From the NCBI RefSeq assembly GCF_049331405.1, contig NZ_CP186274.1, positions 6,758,001 to 6,822,000 on the forward strand: 64,000 nt of DNA, given 5' to 3'. Below the pieces are notes generated by a model that was not told the DNA's origin, ran no database searches, and worked only from the letters and a program-made list of their open reading frames with translations. This DNA is from PoT sp049331405. Its GTDB lineage: Bacteria; Planctomycetota; Planctomycetia; Isosphaerales; Isosphaeraceae. Shown one piece after another: positions 61,254 through 64,000 of the stretch (its first letter is position 1; each line of letters begins with the position of its first letter). The position numbers and the translations under genes are program-made.

Positions 61254-61707
61254 AGGTTACCTCCTGACCCCTTCGCGAAGACGTCGCCCGGAATACCGTC
61301 CCTGAAACGGCGACGAGAGCCGCTGAATCGTAACGACCGGCTCCGACGGGGGTCAAGATCACGCTAGTGACGCGGATTGGGGGAAAGAATACTCCTCCGG
61401 GGGTGGCGTCGGATGCGGGATTCGGGGGGGCGGTTGAGTTCGCGGGCCCCTCATATCATCATCTGCTCCGCCCGATCCGGCAGGATTGCACTCATCATGA
61501 ATTCCTAAAGATATCGAATTGGGTTTTTGGGAAAAGTATCCAAAAAACCTTTGCCTTGGATGCGGGGGGATGTCAGGATTCGTTGGTCCGTCATTTCTGC
61601 ACGACGATTCCGTTCTTTCTTCTTTTCGGCCCCCGAGCATCGCGCCAACGCTGGGCCCGGCATCCGCCCCGGCCTGCGCGGTCAACGCGGGCGTGGGAGA
61701 CATCAAG
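61254..61707. other. Divergent intergenic region with T/A-tract inverted repeat
   Basis: 454 bp between the GT-C (-) and CBS (+) genes. Apart from the GT-C Shine-Dalgarno at 61260-61265 there is an A+T-rich inverted repeat GGTTTTTGG (61522-61530) with CCAAAAAACC (61540-61549). The CBS frame is open upstream of its start but the sequence looks non-coding. Confidence 0.5.
61260..61265 (-). promoter_or_regulatory. Shine-Dalgarno site pointing to a CTG start
   Basis: AGGAGG on the minus strand, 6 nt before CTG at 61253. It is one of the best ribosome-binding sites in the window yet has no standard start codon at the proper distance in the GT-C frame. Confidence 0.6.
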
Positions 61708-62142
61708 ATGCACGTCAGAGATGTCCTCAGATCGAAATCCGGCGGAGTGATCGTCATCGAGGCCAATGCGCTTGTGAAGGAGGCCATGAAACGCCTCGTC
61801 CAGCACAACATCGGATCTTTACCCGTGATCGATGACTATGGCCGAATGGTCGGCATCCTGAGCGAACGCGACATTTTACGCGGCCTGCACACCTGCGGCG
61901 AAGAGTATCGGCAGATCCTCGTCAGTGAGGTGATGACCCCCGCGCCGGTCTGCTGCAACCTGGAAGACGACGTCGACGACGTGATGGGGCACATGAGCGA
62001 GAACCGGATCGCCAAGGTCCCCGTCCTCGACGGCACCGAACTCGTCGGAATCGTCTCCGTGGGCGATGTGATCAAATTGATGTACGAGCGAGTGAATCTG
62101 GAAAATCAGCACTTGATGACCTATATCCACGGCTCACTCTGA
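61708..62142 (+). CDS. CBS-domain pair protein
   Basis: A 144-residue protein made of two CBS domains (about 1-65 and 70-135). Typical strands and ligand-site sequences are GSLPVIDDYGRMVGILSERD near 35-54, SEVMTPAPV near 72 and AKVPVLDGTELVGIVSVGDV near 107-126. Such stand-alone pairs bind adenine nucleotides and regulate partners. ATG 61708 follows GGGAGA (61695-61700) by 7 nt; a longer in-frame extension has Cys/Ser-rich sequence unlike the family. It is monocistronic with a hairpin after it. Confidence 0.88.
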   Translation: MHVRDVLRSKSGGVIVIEANALVKEAMKRLVQHNIGSLPVIDDYGRMVGILSERDILRGLHTCGEEYRQILVSEVMTPAPVCCNLEDDVDDVMGHMSENRIAKVPVLDGTELVGIVSVGDVIKLMYERVNLENQHLMTYIHGSL

Positions 62143-62195
62143 ACGAGGGGCACGCCCGAGGTTCGAGGAATCTCCGTGAGCGTGCCTCGAACGGA

Positions 62196-62233
62196 CGAAC
62201 CCCGGCCAGCGACACCTCGCAGGCCGGGGTTCG
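62196..62233. terminator. Hairpin between CBS and cytochrome genes
   Basis: CGAACCCCGGCC (62196-62207) pairs perfectly with GGCCGGGGTTCG (62222-62233) over a 14-nt loop, between two convergent genes. No clear T-run. Confidence 0.65.
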
Positions 62234-62268
62234 ATCAACGTCACTTCGACGAGTGCTAGAGAATTGCG

Positions 62269-64000
62269 TCAAGGCTGCCGGAGGAACTCCAGCAGGTCGG
62301 CGATCCCCTGCTGCCCCATGGTCTGCTCGAGCCCTTCGGGCATCAGTGAGCGGCCACTGGAGCGGAAGTCCTCGATCTCCGAGCGGAGCACGGTTTCATC
62401 CGTCCCCTCGGCGCGTCGGAGTTTGAGGCTCGAGGTCGTTTCTTCGGCCAGGAGTCCGGTGAGAACCTGGCCTTTCGTCGTCACGAGCAAGTACCCGACG
62501 TAGTCGGGGGCGACATCCTTGTTGGGGTCGAGGATGTCGTTAAGTAGGGCCGAAGGTGGGCGGCCGGCGATCCCCGAGAGGTCGGGGCCGACTCGGTTCC
62601 CCTTCCCTCGCCGCTGGTGGCAGGTCTGGCAGTTCTTGGCGAAGAGGTCCTCGCCCCGCTTGGCGTCCCCCTTCATCTCGAGCACCGGCAGGTAGCTCTG
62701 GACGACGGCTTTGCGGTCCGAGGCGATCGACTTCTCCAGCAGCACCTCGGCTCGCTTGCGAACGGAGGCATCCTTGATCCGGCGGAGCCCTTCGCGGCTC
62801 GATGCGTCGAGCTCAGTCAGGGCGATCGTGTCCTGCTCGATCGCATCGACGAGCTGGGCTGCGAGGGCCTCGGAACCGACCATTCCCGCGAGGATTTCGC
62901 GGCGGGTCCCCGTGCCCAGTTCCTTCCAACTTCCCAGAATCTGGGCGCCGAGCTCGGGGGTGCCGACCGATGCCAGCACTCGCGCGGCGGCGAGCTGGAC
63001 GGGGGCCGGTTGATCCGACTGGAGCAAGGCCGGGATCAACGCGGCGGTCTCCTGCGGCCGGCAGCTGGCGAGGAGCTGCACGGCCTGCACGCGGCCGTCG
63101 GCGCGGGCGTCGCGGTCGCCGGCCAGCTTCTCGATCTGATGCAGCAGCGCGTTGACCGAGGCCGTCAGCGGCTGGAGGTCGGCAGAGGGGTTGAAGAGCA
63201 GGTCGTGGAGCGATGGGCCGGAGCGAGATAGCCCATCGGCCAGGCCGGCCAGGAGAGCGATCCGCCCCAGGACGGCATTGTCGTCGTGGCCTGGGGTCAG
63301 GAATGAGGCGAGGGCCTTGATCTCCTCGGGCTTGCGGCGGACGCCCAGGATCGAGGCGGTCTGCGAGAGCAACCGCCCTTGCTCGGGCGTCGGGGTGGCG
63401 AGCCAGTCGGGGTGCTGCGCGAGGAGGTCTTCGAGGAACCGGCCGGCGATGTCTCGGAGGCCGCTCAGGACGGCGATGCGGACCCAGTCATCCGAGGCGT
63501 CACGCGCCGCGATCTTTGCTAGTGCCTTTGCGGCCTGGTCTCCGCCGATGTCGCCGAGGACGATGGCGGCCTGGAAGCGGACTCGGACCTCGGGGTCGTC
63601 GGCCAGGGTGATGAGGTCATCGACGAGCTTGGGCCGGCCGGAGGCCAGACGCGCGGCGGCCTCGCGGATGCGGGGTTCGGCGTCGTGGAAAGCCGATCGG
63701 ATCTGGGTGTCATTGAGGTCGCCGAGGCCATTGAGGGTCCAGATCGCGTGCAGCCGGGCCAGAGAATTCGCGGAAGTCTTGAGCGTCTCCGAGAGGGCGG
63801 GGACGGTGGCCAGGTCGTGTCGCTCGACGATCAGGCGCTGGGCGGTGTCGCGCCACCAGGCGTTCGGATGGGCGAGGTCGGCGACGAGCTCCTGGGAGGT
63901 CGCGCGGCCGAGGTGGGGATGATCGCCCGTCCTCGGCTTGTCCTTCGAGCTGATCCGCCAGATCCGGCCGCGGTCGTGCCAGCGACGGAAGTCGACCGCC
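62269..64000 (-). CDS. PVC-type haem-binding CxxCH protein with HEAT-like repeats (5' end outside)
   Basis: The frame is open from the right edge (first full codon at 63999) to a stop at 62269, giving 576 visible residues. The visible start (FRRWHDRGRIWRIS) resembles the end of the beta-propeller dehydrogenase-like domain of the planctomycete membrane-bound dehydrogenase family. Helical HEAT-like repeats follow for about 400 residues. The C-terminal cytochrome c domain has CQTCHQRRGKGNRVGPDLSG (CxxCH haem site) and a distal Met in LMPEGLEQTM. It probably moves electrons from sugar oxidation in the periplasm. The missing N-terminus should hold the signal peptide and catalytic domain. An ATG at 63372 is internal, not the start. 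Confidence 0.85.
   Translation of the reverse strand, partial: AVDFRRWHDRGRIWRISSKDKPRTGDHPHLGRATSQELVADLAHPNAWWRDTAQRLIVERHDLATVPALSETLKTSANSLARLHAIWTLNGLGDLNDTQIRSAFHDAEPRIREAAARLASGRPKLVDDLITLADDPEVRVRFQAAIVLGDIGGDQAAKALAKIAARDASDDWVRIAVLSGLRDIAGRFLEDLLAQHPDWLATPTPEQGRLLSQTASILGVRRKPEEIKALASFLTPGHDDNAVLGRIALLAGLADGLSRSGPSLHDLLFNPSADLQPLTASVNALLHQIEKLAGDRDARADGRVQAVQLLASCRPQETAALIPALLQSDQPAPVQLAAARVLASVGTPELGAQILGSWKELGTGTRREILAGMVGSEALAAQLVDAIEQDTIALTELDASSREGLRRIKDASVRKRAEVLLEKSIASDRKAVVQSYLPVLEMKGDAKRGEDLFAKNCQTCHQRRGKGNRVGPDLSGIAGRPPSALLNDILDPNKDVAPDYVGYLLVTTKGQVLTGLLAEETTSSLKLRRAEGTDETVLRSEIEDFRSSGRSLMPEGLEQTMGQQGIADLLEFLRQP

Noticed and set aside
60652..61362. 236-codon minus-strand frame that could join a different N-terminus to the GT-C gene by frameshift
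   Set aside because: Its sequence beyond the first residues is Arg-rich non-family reading; the CTG start explains the N-terminus without a frameshift.
1..64000. tRNA, rRNA, CRISPR arrays, insertion sequences, attachment sites
   Set aside because: Gene-free regions were read for cloverleaf-like folds, regular repeats and transposase frames; none was convincing.

Overview
The window looks like chromosomal DNA of a high-G+C planctomycete, most likely of the Isosphaeraceae type. The basis is two DUF1501/DUF1549-DUF1553 gene pairs, a PVC-type CxxCH cytochrome with HEAT-like repeats, a DUF1570 lipoprotein, Tat-exported TIM-barrel proteins, an MRLTLRT-type anti-sigma-like protein and very large signal-peptide proteins without recognisable domains. 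There are no tRNA, rRNA, CRISPR, transposase or phage genes. Both edge genes are cut: a membrane-anchored alpha/beta hydrolase on the left and the cytochrome on the right.

Layout. 1-2301 (-): GT1 glycosyltransferase coupled to the hydrolase. 2826-5153 (+): orphan PAS sensor histidine kinase and an OGFr-domain protein. 5170-6390 (-): Gly/Tyr-rich secreted protein and a small membrane protein. 6660-8787 (+): two xylose-isomerase-like TIM barrels. 9024-16677 (+): a tightly coupled glycan island (GT2, CDP-alcohol phosphatidyltransferase, GT2, methyltransferase, polysaccharide deacetylase, GT4, GT9, small membrane protein). 16631-19810 (-): enolase-superfamily enzyme and a metallophosphoesterase lipoprotein. 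20372-22543 (+): glgX. 22633-26272 (-): first DUF1501/DUF1549 pair. 26364-27506 (+): membrane metalloprotease. 27627-29609 (-): small orphan, gene-free low-G+C stretch, ROK-family protein. 29846-34361 (+): GT-C membrane protein and anti-sigma-like protein. 34461-34715 (-): small orphan. 34877-37176 (+): inositol-monophosphatase-like enzyme and PI-PLC-like enzyme. 37824-48495 (+): two giant envelope proteins that appear to contain three related modules. 48597-51673 (-): second DUF1501/DUF1549 pair in reversed order. 52023-58525: ABC exporter (-) divergent from a glycosyltransferase, a tandem two-kinase protein and a DUF1570 lipoprotein (+). 58542-61253 (-): GT-C protein, panB and pterin dehydratase. 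61708-62142 (+): CBS-pair protein. 62269-64000 (-): cytochrome.

The main theme is cell-envelope construction. At least seven glycosyltransferases, two lipid-linked-type GT-C proteins, a polysaccharide deacetylase, an ABC exporter and a sugar-kinase-like protein probably build surface glycans or glycolipids. The CDP-alcohol phosphatidyltransferase, inositol phosphatase and PI-PLC-like enzyme hint at inositol-lipid turnover. Perfect hairpins separate most convergent gene pairs, and many genes within a strand overlap by 4-20 bp. The strongest candidate for something undescribed is the 10.7-kb block at 37824-48495. It encodes three consecutive modules of about 1,100-1,250 residues, each with an export signal or membrane start, a beta-rich body and C-terminal membrane helices; the last two are fused in one reading frame.
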